Positions 1 to 7,228 of a DNA stretch of 24,771 nucleotides are shown piece by piece (the first letter of the stretch is position 1; each line of letters starts with the position of its first letter). This DNA comes from DATLNF01 sp035536235. Its GTDB lineage: Bacteria > Actinomycetota > Actinomycetes > BP-191. The position numbers were made by a program, and so were the translations under genes. Below the pieces are notes generated by a model. The model was not told where the DNA came from. It saw only the letters and a program-made list of their open reading frames with translations, and searched no databases. The stretch spans positions 1 to 24,771 of the forward strand of contig DATLOQ010000116.1 of assembly GCA_035536235.1 (NCBI GenBank), read 5' to 3'.

Positions 1-179
1 CCGTCGTACATCGCGTAGAGCACTCGTCGGTGCACGGGCTTCAGCCCGTCGCGCACGTCCGGCAGTGCTCGGCTGACGATGACCGACATCGCGTAGTCGA
101 GGAAGCTGCGCTGCATCTCGACTTCGATGCCGACCGGCTCGATGCGGTCGTGGGTGGGCGGCGGAGGCAGGTCGACCAC
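1..179 (-). CDS. gyrA: DNA gyrase subunit A, N-terminal fragment
   Basis: GyrA is the breakage-reunion subunit of the A2B2 type II topoisomerase that introduces negative supercoils. Only the first 59 codons are in the window; the gene continues past the left edge. The translation contains the family hallmark stretch EMQRSFLDYAMSV, then IVSRALPDVRDGLKPVHRR and VLYAMYDG, which in GyrA precedes the catalytic-tyrosine region (not reached here). I chose the GTG at 177-179 because a GAGAGGA Shine-Dalgarno lies five bases upstream and conserved GyrA sequence follows after about 12 residues. It lies 64 bp downstream of gyrB on the same strand, the usual actinobacterial gyrB-gyrA order. Identification is near certain; the exact start is well supported. 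Confidence 0.96.
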   Translation of the reverse strand, partial: MVDLPPPPTHDRIEPVGIEVEMQRSFLDYAMSVIVSRALPDVRDGLKPVHRRVLYAMYD

Positions 180-243
180 GAGGGTCCTCTCGATTCAGTC
201 TGAGGCGGAGCCGTCAGTTCGGCGTACGACGGTGCAGCGGGGG

Positions 244-2175
244 TTAGACGTCGAGGAAGCGGACGTCCTTGGCGTTGCGGACGATGAAGTCGCGGCGGGC
301 CTCGACGTCCTCACCCATCAGCCCGCTGAAGAGCTGGTCGGCGGTCGCCGCGTCGTCGAGGGTGACCTGGAGCAGCACCCGGTTGGCCGGGTCCATCGTG
401 GTCTCCCACAGCTCGCCGGCGTTCATCTCACCGAGGCCCTTGAAGCGCTGGATCGCGTCCTCGCTGAGCTTCTTGCCGGTCTCGACGTAGCGCGCGATGA
501 GCCCGTCACGCTCGCGGTCGGAGTAGGCGTAGTCGACCTCGTCGCCCTTGCGGTTGTACTTGATCTTGTAGAGCGGCGGCTGCGCGAGGAAGACGTGGCC
601 GGCCTCGACGAGCGGGCGCATGAAGCGGAAGAGCAGCGTCAGCAGCAGCGTGCGGATGTGCTGGCCGTCGACGTCGGCGTCCGCCATCAGGATGATCTTG
701 TGATAGCGCAGCTTCTCGATGTCGAAGTCGTCGTGGATGCCGGTGCCGAGCGCCAGGATCATCGCCTGGACCTCGGTGTTCTTCAGCACCCGGTCGATGC
801 GCGCCTTCTCGACGTTGATGATCTTGCCGCGGATGGGCAGGATCGCCTGGAACTTCGAGTCGCGCCCACCCTTAGCACTGCCCCCTGCACTGTCGCCTTC
901 GACGACGTACAGCTCGCACTCGCGGGGGTCTGAGGACTGGCAGTCGGCGAGCTTGCCGGGCAGCGACGACGCGCCCAGGATCGACTTGCGGCGGATCAGG
1001 TCGCGGGCGGAGCGCGCGGCCATGCGGGCGCGAGCGGCCTGGGTCGCCTTGTTGATGATGTCCTTGGCCTCGCCGGGGTTGCGCTCGAACCAGTCGGCGA
1101 GCTTGTCGTTGAGAGCCTTCTGCACGAAGGACTTGGCCTCGGTGTTGCCGAGCTTGGTCTTGGTCTGACCCTCGAACTGCGGCTGGCTGATCTTCAGCGA
1201 CACGATCGCGGTGAGACCCTCGCGTGCGTCATCGCCAGTGAGGTTGTCGTCCTTCTCCTTGAGCAGGCCCTTGTCGCGGGCGTACTTGTTGACGATGGCG
1301 GTGAGCGCCGCGCGGAAGCCCTCCTCGTGGGTGCCGCCCTCGTGGGTGTTGATGGTGTTGGCGAAGGTGAAGACCGACTCGGAGTAGGTGGAGTTCCACT
1401 GCATCGCGATGTCGACCTCGATGCCGTCGCCCTTGACCTCGAAGCTCGCCACAGACTTGTGGATCGGGTCCTTGGACGCGTTGAGGTGGTGGACGAAGTC
1501 CACGATGCCACCGGCATAGCGGTAGTCGATCTGAATCGGCACCTCTTCTCGCTCGTCGCGCAGGCTGATGCCGAGCCCGCGGTTGAGGAAGGCCATCTCC
1601 TGCATCCGGCGGGACAGCGTCTCGAACGAGTAGTGCGTCGTCTCGAAGATGGTCGGGTCGGCCCAGAAGGTGATGGTCGTGCCGGTCTCAGTCGTCGGCG
1701 GCCCCTGCTGCACCGGGGTCGCGGCCCGGGTCATCACGTAGGGCTGGGTCCACTCGAAGCCGTCGCGCTTGACGACGACGTCGAGACGCGCGCTCAGGGC
1801 GTTGACCACCGAGACACCGACGCCGTGCAGACCGCCCGACACTGCGTAGGACCCGCTGTCGAACTTCCCGCCGGCGTGCAGGGTGGTCAGCACGACCTCG
1901 AGCGCGCTCTTCTTCTCCGTCGGGTGCTTGGCCACCGGGATGCCGCGGCCGTTGTCGACCACCCGGACGCCGCCGTCGGCCAGCAGCGTCACGCTGATGT
2001 CGGTGCAGTGCCCGGCCATCGCCTCGTCCACGGCGTTGTCGACCACCTCGTAGACCAAGTGGTGCAGGCCCCGCTCACCGGTCGACCCGATGTACATGCC
2101 GGGCCGCTTGCGAACCGCCTCCAGTCCCTCGAGGACCTTGATGGAGCTGGCGTCGTACGAGCTGGAAGATGCCAT
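244..2175 (-). CDS. gyrB: DNA gyrase subunit B
   Basis: GyrB is the ATPase subunit of DNA gyrase. The 643-residue product has the GHKL ATPase domain first (EVVDNAVDEA near residue 43-52 with the catalytic Glu and Mg-binding Asn; DNGRGIP near 74-80; GGLHGVG lid motif 114-120). The transducer domain follows, then the TOPRIM domain with EGDSAGGSAKGGRD and the metal-binding DADVDGQHI, and the C-terminal GyrB tail with QRFKGLGEMNAGELWETTMD. Length is normal for an actinobacterial GyrB lacking the long enterobacterial insert. The frame is open 61 codons further upstream, but I place the start at the ATG at 2173-2175 because the extension has no family similarity and runs through a likely promoter. 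The ribosome-binding site is weak. Confidence 0.97.
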   Translation of the reverse strand: MASSSSYDASSIKVLEGLEAVRKRPGMYIGSTGERGLHHLVYEVVDNAVDEAMAGHCTDISVTLLADGGVRVVDNGRGIPVAKHPTEKKSALEVVLTTLHAGGKFDSGSYAVSGGLHGVGVSVVNALSARLDVVVKRDGFEWTQPYVMTRAATPVQQGPPTTETGTTITFWADPTIFETTHYSFETLSRRMQEMAFLNRGLGISLRDEREEVPIQIDYRYAGGIVDFVHHLNASKDPIHKSVASFEVKGDGIEVDIAMQWNSTYSESVFTFANTINTHEGGTHEEGFRAALTAIVNKYARDKGLLKEKDDNLTGDDAREGLTAIVSLKISQPQFEGQTKTKLGNTEAKSFVQKALNDKLADWFERNPGEAKDIINKATQAARARMAARSARDLIRRKSILGASSLPGKLADCQSSDPRECELYVVEGDSAGGSAKGGRDSKFQAILPIRGKIINVEKARIDRVLKNTEVQAMILALGTGIHDDFDIEKLRYHKIILMADADVDGQHIRTLLLTLLFRFMRPLVEAGHVFLAQPPLYKIKYNRKGDEVDYAYSDRERDGLIARYVETGKKLSEDAIQRFKGLGEMNAGELWETTMDPANRVLLQVTLDDAATADQLFSGLMGEDVEARRDFIVRNAKDVRFLDV

Positions 2176-2263
2176 GCGGTGGGAGTCCCACTCTCTGCTG
2201 TCGGCGTACGACGGCACGCGGCTGCGGGGCACTGAGGCCCCTCGCGGTGTGCGGTACCTGCCG

Positions 2264-2269
2264 ATCATA
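2264..2269 (-). promoter_or_regulatory. Candidate -10 box of the gyrB promoter
   Basis: Reading leftwards, the gap between peptidase E and gyrB contains TATGAT (five of six bases of TATAAT) about 90 bp upstream of the gyrB start. No convincing -35 hexamer sits at 16-18 bp spacing; the region there is GC-rich with a TCCGGA palindrome. Gyrase genes are often supercoiling-sensitive with weak -35 boxes, but that link is inference. Confidence 0.4.
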
Positions 2270-2363
2270 CCGGTCCGGACGGACAGAAATGGCCCTTGGC
2301 GGCCTCTTGTGGGCTTGTCTTGCCATGAATTCGGCTGGGTTGGATACCCCATACTCACGAACC

Positions 2364-3074
2364 ATGCCTACCCGACACATCGTCGCCTTTGGCGGAGCCG
2401 GTCTCGGCGAGACCGACGGGCGCCGGCCGCTGCTCTCCCACGCTCTGTCGTTGGCCGGGAAGGAAGAGCCGCGGATCTGCTACGTACCGACCGCGCTGGG
2501 TGACTCTGCGCTGGCCATCGTCCGCTTCTACGACATCGCCCGCGAGCTGCCCTGCCGGCCCTCGCACCTGACCCTGTTCACGATGCCGAACGTCGCGGAC
2601 CTCCGCTCGTTCGTCCTGTCGCAGGACGTCGTGTACGTCGAGGGCGGGAGCGTGGCCAACCTGCTCGCGGTCTGGCGCGTGCACGGCCTCGACGCGATCC
2701 TGCGCGAGGCGTGGCAGGCCGGGGTGGTGCTCTGCGGGACGAGTGCCGGCTCGCTGTGCTGGTTCGAAGGCGGTACGACGGACTCCTTCGGCCCTGCGCT
2801 GCAGCTGGTTACCGGAGGCCTCGGCCTGATCGCGGCGAGCAACACGCCCCACTACGACTCCGAGCCCGAGCGTCGCCCGCTCTACCAGTCGCTGGTCGCC
2901 TCAGGCGCGCTCTCGGCTGGCTGGGCCGCTGACGACCACGTAGGGCTGCACTTCGTCGACGACGCCTTTCACGAGGCCATCGCCGCCAGGGCGGGCGCAC
3001 GGGCCTGGCGGGTCGAGCGGTCGCCGACCGGCGACAGCGCCGTCGAGACGGAGATCACCCCCCGGCTGGTGTAG
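2364..3074 (+). CDS. pepE: Peptidase E (S51 family)
   Basis: Peptidase E-type S51 enzymes are cytoplasmic serine peptidases with a class I glutamine-amidotransferase-like fold; the E. coli member cleaves Asp-X dipeptides. The 236-residue product has the nucleophile elbow CGTSAGS with Ser127, the preceding EGGSVANLL segment (93-101) that corresponds to the family's GGGNT-like loop, and the THY/PHYD-type motif TPHYDSE with His163 as probable catalytic His. Length (about 230) fits the family. The ATG at 2364 is chosen because MPTRHIVAFGGAG matches the usual start; there is no clear ribosome-binding site. It is the only plus-strand gene in the gyrA-dnaA arm, divergent from gyrB and convergent with the ABC1 kinase gene, so it is probably its own transcription unit. 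Substrate specificity cannot be read from the sequence. Confidence 0.88.
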   Translation: MPTRHIVAFGGAGLGETDGRRPLLSHALSLAGKEEPRICYVPTALGDSALAIVRFYDIARELPCRPSHLTLFTMPNVADLRSFVLSQDVVYVEGGSVANLLAVWRVHGLDAILREAWQAGVVLCGTSAGSLCWFEGGTTDSFGPALQLVTGGLGLIAASNTPHYDSEPERRPLYQSLVASGALSAGWAADDHVGLHFVDDAFHEAIAARAGARAWRVERSPTGDSAVETEITPRLV

Positions 3075-3168
3075 TCGTCGTACCAGGGATAGGCCTGGCA
3101 GCCTGACTGGTGCGCCTTCACCGGCTGGCTGTACCCGATCGGGCCGCCCAGGGGGTCCACTTGGCCTG

Positions 3169-4524
3169 TTAACCGGGCAAATGTGCGGGTGGGGCGGGGC
3201 CTGGTGGGTGAGGCGCTGGAGGTGTGAAGCCGGGGAGGTAGCGCTCCAGCTCAGCGCGGATCGGCACCTCGGCTTCGAGCTGGCAGAGGACGCCGACGAT
3301 GCCGAGCCAGACCCGGTGGGTGAAGAGGTGCTCGGCCGGCATCGACAGCTGCATCGCGACGGAGAACTCCGGATTGCGCGGGTCATTGACCCGCCCGAAC
3401 TCCCCGCGCAGCCACTCCCGGGAGAAGCGGAACCGCTCATGCGCGGCCGGCACCGTGAATGGAGACATGAAGTCGACCAGCTTTGCCACGTCGAGCCGCG
3501 CTCCAGGGCGAACGAAGCCCTCCTCGGTCAGCCGCCCCAGCACCTCCACAGGGTCATCGCCGAGCAAGGCCGCGATCAGCCGGCCGAAGGTCGCGGGCAT
3601 CCCACCTGGCATCTCCAGAGTCGAGCCGAAGTCGAGGACGCCGAGCCGACCGTCGGCGGTGATGCGGAAGTTCCCCGGGTGCGGGTCGGTGTGCAGCAGC
3701 CCCGCGCGCGCCGGACCGGATAGGAGAAAGCGCTGGTAGAGCTCGCCTGCCCGGTCGCGCTCCGCCTGGGTGCCGCCAGCGGCCACCTGAGCCAGCGGCG
3801 TGCCCGCGAGCCAGTCCTGCACGAGCACCCGCGACGTCGCGCGCACCACGGCCGGCACCGCCACCTCGATGTCATCGGCGTACGCCGACGCGAAGCGGGA
3901 CTGCGCACGAGCCTCGTGGACGTAGTCGAGCTCCTCCGTCAGCCGCGTGCGCATCTCGGCGACCAGTGGTGGCATCGCCAGCCCGCGCGCAACGAGCGCC
4001 ACCAGGCGGGTCACTCCGCTGACGACGCGCATGTCCGTGGCGATGGCCTCGCGAACACCGGGGTACTGGATCTTCACGGCGACGTCGCGGCCGTCAGCAC
4101 GCCACGTCGCCCGGTGCACCTGGCCGATCGACGCGGCCGCCGACGGCGCGGTGTCGAACGTGGCGAAGTCCGCCCGCCAGCTCGGTCCCAGCTCCCGGGC
4201 CAGCACGGGCTCGACCTCGGCGAAGGGCAGCCCCACGTTGTCGTCCTGCAGCGCGGTGAGCGCTGCGCGCCAGGTGGCCTCGGGGTCCGCGGGGAAGAGC
4301 GACTCCACCGTCGAGAGCAGCTGACCGGCCTTGAGGGCGCCGCCTTTGAGGTCGCCGAGCACGCGCTTGGTCCGGGTGGCATTGCGCCGGCGGAGCTCCT
4401 GCGTGACAGCGTCGGGCTCAGCGCCGGCGAGTCGGCGCAGTGCTCCTTCCGCGCCGAGCAGCGCAGTGCCCAGCGGCAGCGACAGCAGCATCGCCGTACG
4501 CCGCAGCCGCCCGGTCCGGATCAT
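3169..4524 (-). CDS. ABC1/UbiB-like atypical kinase (AarF family)
   Basis: The 451-residue product is an ABC1/UbiB family protein, an atypical protein-kinase-like ATPase. Family members support isoprenoid-quinone or other lipid metabolism in several systems, but many actinobacterial members have no assigned role. Visible motifs in order: KAGQ (65-68, the family-specific N-terminal motif), the Ala-rich nucleotide loop AAASIGQVH (129-137), VAVKIQYPG with Lys151, the catalytic-loop equivalent HTDPHPGNF (278-286) and DFG (298-300). No convincing terminal transmembrane pair is present; the C-terminus is a Pro-rich tail. The ATG start is preceded by GGGGGAG at about nine bases. It lies 76 bp downstream of dciA with a small hairpin between them, so co-transcription is possible but not assured. 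Confidence 0.9.
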   Translation of the reverse strand: MIRTGRLRRTAMLLSLPLGTALLGAEGALRRLAGAEPDAVTQELRRRNATRTKRVLGDLKGGALKAGQLLSTVESLFPADPEATWRAALTALQDDNVGLPFAEVEPVLARELGPSWRADFATFDTAPSAAASIGQVHRATWRADGRDVAVKIQYPGVREAIATDMRVVSGVTRLVALVARGLAMPPLVAEMRTRLTEELDYVHEARAQSRFASAYADDIEVAVPAVVRATSRVLVQDWLAGTPLAQVAAGGTQAERDRAGELYQRFLLSGPARAGLLHTDPHPGNFRITADGRLGVLDFGSTLEMPGGMPATFGRLIAALLGDDPVEVLGRLTEEGFVRPGARLDVAKLVDFMSPFTVPAAHERFRFSREWLRGEFGRVNDPRNPEFSVAMQLSMPAEHLFTHRVWLGIVGVLCQLEAEVPIRAELERYLPGFTPPAPHPPGPAPPAHLPG

Positions 4525-4549
4525 CGGTCAGGTCTCCCCCGCAACCCCG

Positions 4550-4568
4550 ACCGGCAATCGGAGCCGGT
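4550..4568 (-). terminator. Hairpin between dciA and the ABC1 kinase gene
   Basis: A perfect six-base-pair inverted repeat, ACCGGC / GCCGGT, with a seven-base loop lies in the 76-bp gap between the two minus-strand genes. There is no T-run, so this is at most a weak or Rho-assisted terminator, or a processing signal. Confidence 0.25.
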
Positions 4569-4600
4569 GGCCAGGCAGCGAGTCAGGCGCCCGGGCTCGA

Positions 4601-5170
4601 TCAGCCGTAGGTGTCGCGCGGGCCCCGGCCGCCGGCCACCCGCCAAGCACCGGAGCGCCGCGGGCCACCGCTGGGCCCCTGCACTCGGATGGTGGTGACC
4701 GCGCCGGCGCCGAGCTCACCGTTGAGCCGGTCCTTCAGCGCCGCGGTCATCAGCCGCAGCTGGGTCGCCCATGCTGTCGACACCGCGCTGATGAGCAGCT
4801 CACCGTCGATCAACGAGACCGGCGCGCACTTGTCCGCGAGCGCCTCGCCGACCAGGGTGTCCCAGCGGCTCATCACCGCCGCCACTCGCGCCTCACCCTG
4901 CCACCCGCGAGCGGCGAGGAGCGCGGAAATGGCGGCACCAAAGGTCACCGGGTCGCCGCCCTTGGCTCCCCGCCGCAGGCCAGCCTGCTCCCGGCGCCGC
5001 TCACCCCGGGCGGCGGCCGCCCGCATCCGCTCCTCCTCCGACGGCGACAGCCGCGCCCGAGCCGCCGCCGCTTTCGCCTCGGCGAGAGCGCGCAGCGCGA
5101 GGTCCGCCCCCGCCGGCCGAGCGGGCGCGTCCCCTGAGGTAGCCGCGACGTCGGACTCCTCACCGGACAC
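4601..5170 (-). CDS. dciA: DciA-like protein (DUF721), helicase-loading factor candidate
   Basis: DUF721/DciA proteins are the ancestral bacterial loaders or assistants of the replicative helicase DnaB, and in actinobacteria the gene sits directly after recF, as here. The 189-residue product has a charged, Ala/Arg-rich N-terminal half (about 1-75) and then the folded DUF721 domain, recognisable by the segment around VMSRWDTLVGEALADKCAPVS (about residues 99-119) followed by GELLISAVSTAWATQLRL. The start is GTG at 5168-5170 with GGGGAGG six bases upstream. It overlaps the end of recF by 11 bp, indicating translational coupling. The link to DnaB comes from family knowledge; nothing in this sequence proves it independently. 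Confidence 0.85.
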   Translation of the reverse strand: MSGEESDVAATSGDAPARPAGADLALRALAEAKAAAARARLSPSEEERMRAAAARGERRREQAGLRRGAKGGDPVTFGAAISALLAARGWQGEARVAAVMSRWDTLVGEALADKCAPVSLIDGELLISAVSTAWATQLRLMTAALKDRLNGELGAGAVTTIRVQGPSGGPRRSGAWRVAGGRGPRDTYG

Positions 5171-6281
5171 GGCGCACCTCCCCGGCAGCTACGTCGTACC
5201 GCGCGCCCTGCAGTGCCTCCGGCACGTCGGCGATGACCGCCGCGGTGACGAGCACCTGCTCACGGTCGGCGACGAGTGCGGCGAGGCGATCGCGGCGACG
5301 CGTGTCGAGCTCAGCGAAGACGTCGTCGAGGATGAGCACCGGCTCGCCGCCATCGGCCGACAGCACGTCGTGCGAGGCCAGCCGCAGCGCCAGCGCCAGC
5401 GACCAGCACTCGCCGTGCGAGGCGTAGCCCTTTGCCGGGAAGTCGCCGATCGACAGCGCCAGCTCGTCGCGGTGCGGCCCCACCAGCGACACCCCGCGGT
5501 CGAGCTCCGCCGACCGCATCCGGGACACCTCCGCCAGAATCGCCGCGGCGAGCAGGTCTCGGTCGGGGACGAGCGGCACGTCCGCCCCGAGTGATGACTT
5601 GTAGTCCAGCGTCGTTGGGCCCCCGCCGCCGGACAGGCTGTCGTAGGCCTTGTCCACCAAGGGACGCAGTGCCTCCACCGCTTCGAGCCGGCCGACCAGC
5701 AGCTCTGCGCCGGAAGTCGACAGATGCTCGTCCCACACGTCGAGAGTGCGGAAGTCGGCCGACCCACGAGTGGCGTACGACGACTTGAGCAGCGCGTTGC
5801 GCTGCTTCAGCACCCGGTCGTAATCCGCCTTCACCCCGTGATAGCGCGGCTGGCGCTGCACCAGCAGCGCGTCGAGGAACGCTCGCCGGTCGGACGGGTC
5901 GCCCTTGACGAGGGCCAGGTCCTCCGGGGCGAAGAGGACGGTGCGCAACGCCCCGAGCACATCCCTCGCGCGGGGCACCGCGCCCCGGTTCAACCGCGCT
6001 CGGTTGGCCTTGCCCGGCGTGATCTCCAGCTCGACGGTCAACGTCCGGTCGTCCTTGACGACCTCGCAGCGAACGATCGCCTGCGCCGCGCCCTGCCGAA
6101 CGAGCGGGGCATCTGCAGCGACCCGATGCGAGCTGAGTGTCGCGACGTAGCCGGCTGCCTCGACGAGGTTGGTCTTGCCCTGTCCGTTGGGCCCGATGAA
6201 GGCCGCGGCACCGACGTCGAGCTCGACCGAGACTTCCGCGTAAGAGCGGAAGTCGGTCAGGCCTAGTCGGCGCAGGTGCAT
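5160..6281 (-). CDS. recF: DNA replication and repair protein RecF
   Basis: RecF is an SMC-like ATPase that helps load RecA at single-strand gaps together with RecO and RecR. The 373-residue product starts MHLRRLGLTDFRSYAE, the standard RecF N-terminus. It has Walker A IGPNGQGKTN (about 29-38), the ABC-like signature region around SHGECWSLALALRLAS, and Walker B plus D-loop LILDDVFAELD, followed by the C-terminal VLVTAAV segment. Length is typical. The ATG shares one base with the gnd stop (TGATG), and the 3' end overlaps dciA by 11 bp, so gnd-recF-dciA look translationally coupled. Confidence 0.97.
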   Translation of the reverse strand: MHLRRLGLTDFRSYAEVSVELDVGAAAFIGPNGQGKTNLVEAAGYVATLSSHRVAADAPLVRQGAAQAIVRCEVVKDDRTLTVELEITPGKANRARLNRGAVPRARDVLGALRTVLFAPEDLALVKGDPSDRRAFLDALLVQRQPRYHGVKADYDRVLKQRNALLKSSYATRGSADFRTLDVWDEHLSTSGAELLVGRLEAVEALRPLVDKAYDSLSGGGGPTTLDYKSSLGADVPLVPDRDLLAAAILAEVSRMRSAELDRGVSLVGPHRDELALSIGDFPAKGYASHGECWSLALALRLASHDVLSADGGEPVLILDDVFAELDTRRRDRLAALVADREQVLVTAAVIADVPEALQGARYDVAAGEVRRVR

Positions 6282-7228
6282 CAGCCCGGCCGGGATTCGG
6301 CCGGCGCTGCCCCCGCGCCGGTGATCTCCTCCGGTGCCACGCCCGCGGTCACGGCATGTCCGCCGAAGGCGTTGCGCAGGGAAGCGATCACCTTCATCGC
6401 GGGACTGTCATCCTGCCGGCTGGCGAAGCGGGCGAAGAGAGCCGCAGTGATGACGGGCAGCGGTACGGCGAGGCGGACGCCTTCGTTGACGGTCCATCGC
6501 CCTTCACCCGAGTCCTCGGCGTACCCGCGGATCGCGGAGAGGTCTGGGTCGGCCACCAGTGAGCTGGCGAGCAGGTCCAGCAGCCAGGACCGCACGACGC
6601 TGCCGTGCCGCCAGGTCTCGAGCACGCCGGGGCAGTCGATGCCCAGCTCACTTGCCGCCATGAGCTCGTAGCCCTCGGCATAGGCCTGCATCAGGCCGTA
6701 CTCGATGCCGTTGTGCACCATCTTCGTGAAGTGCCCCGCACCTGTGGCGCCGGCGTGGACGAATCCCCCCTCGGGAGCGAGGGCGTCGAAGACGGGCCGC
6801 AGCCGGGCCACGTGGTCGGCCGAGCCGCCGACCATCAGGCAGTAGCCCTCCTTCAGCCCCCACACCCCACCGCTGACGCCTGCGTCGAGAAAGCCGATGT
6901 CCCGCTCAGCGAGCCGGGCCGCGTGCTCCTGGCTGTCGGTGTAGCGGGAGTTGCCGCCGTCGACGACGAGATCGCCCGCGGAGAGCAGGTTGCCGAGCGC
7001 GGTGATGGTCTCCACCGTCGGGTCCCCGCTGGGCACCATCACCCACACGGCCCGCGGCGCTGGCAGGGCGGTGACCAACTCCTCGAGGGAGCTCACGTCG
7101 CTGACCTCAGCATTGAAAGCGTCGTACCCGACGACCGTGTGGCCGGCCTGGCGCAGGCGCGTCGCCATGTTGCCGCCCATCCGCCCCAGCCCGACCATCC
7201 CGAGTGTCATCGCAGCCGGCACCGTCAT
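6281..7228 (-). CDS. gnd: 6-phosphogluconate dehydrogenase, short NAD-type
   Basis: Decarboxylates 6-phosphogluconate to ribulose 5-phosphate in the oxidative pentose phosphate pathway. At about 315 residues this is the short class found in the actinobacterial dnaN-gnd-recF cluster, not the roughly 470-residue class. The Rossmann fingerprint is GLGRMGGNM (13-21). The second strand ends GYDAF with an acidic residue rather than NR, which favours NAD over NADP (inference). Substrate motifs GVSGGVWG and the catalytic GHFTKMVHNGIEYG follow. The 3' end overlaps recF by one base. The ATG at 7226-7228 overlaps the exporter stop as ATGA. The ATG at 7208-7210 (MTLGMVGLGRMGG) is an equally good start by family alignment and would leave a 14-bp gap. 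No strong ribosome-binding site precedes either. Confidence 0.92.
   Translation of the reverse strand: MTVPAAMTLGMVGLGRMGGNMATRLRQAGHTVVGYDAFNAEVSDVSSLEELVTALPAPRAVWVMVPSGDPTVETITALGNLLSAGDLVVDGGNSRYTDSQEHAARLAERDIGFLDAGVSGGVWGLKEGYCLMVGGSADHVARLRPVFDALAPEGGFVHAGATGAGHFTKMVHNGIEYGLMQAYAEGYELMAASELGIDCPGVLETWRHGSVVRSWLLDLLASSLVADPDLSAIRGYAEDSGEGRWTVNEGVRLAVPLPVITAALFARFASRQDDSPAMKVIASLRNAFGGHAVTAGVAPEEITGAGAAPAESRPG

Noticed and set aside
1327..2235. A 302-codon plus-strand frame opposite gyrB
   Set aside because: It is the antisense shadow of a near-certain gyrB; long open antisense frames are expected in GC-rich genomes.
3083..3098. Terminator between peptidase E and the ABC1 kinase gene
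   Set aside because: Only a five-base-pair CCAGG/CCTGG stem without a T-run; too weak to annotate.
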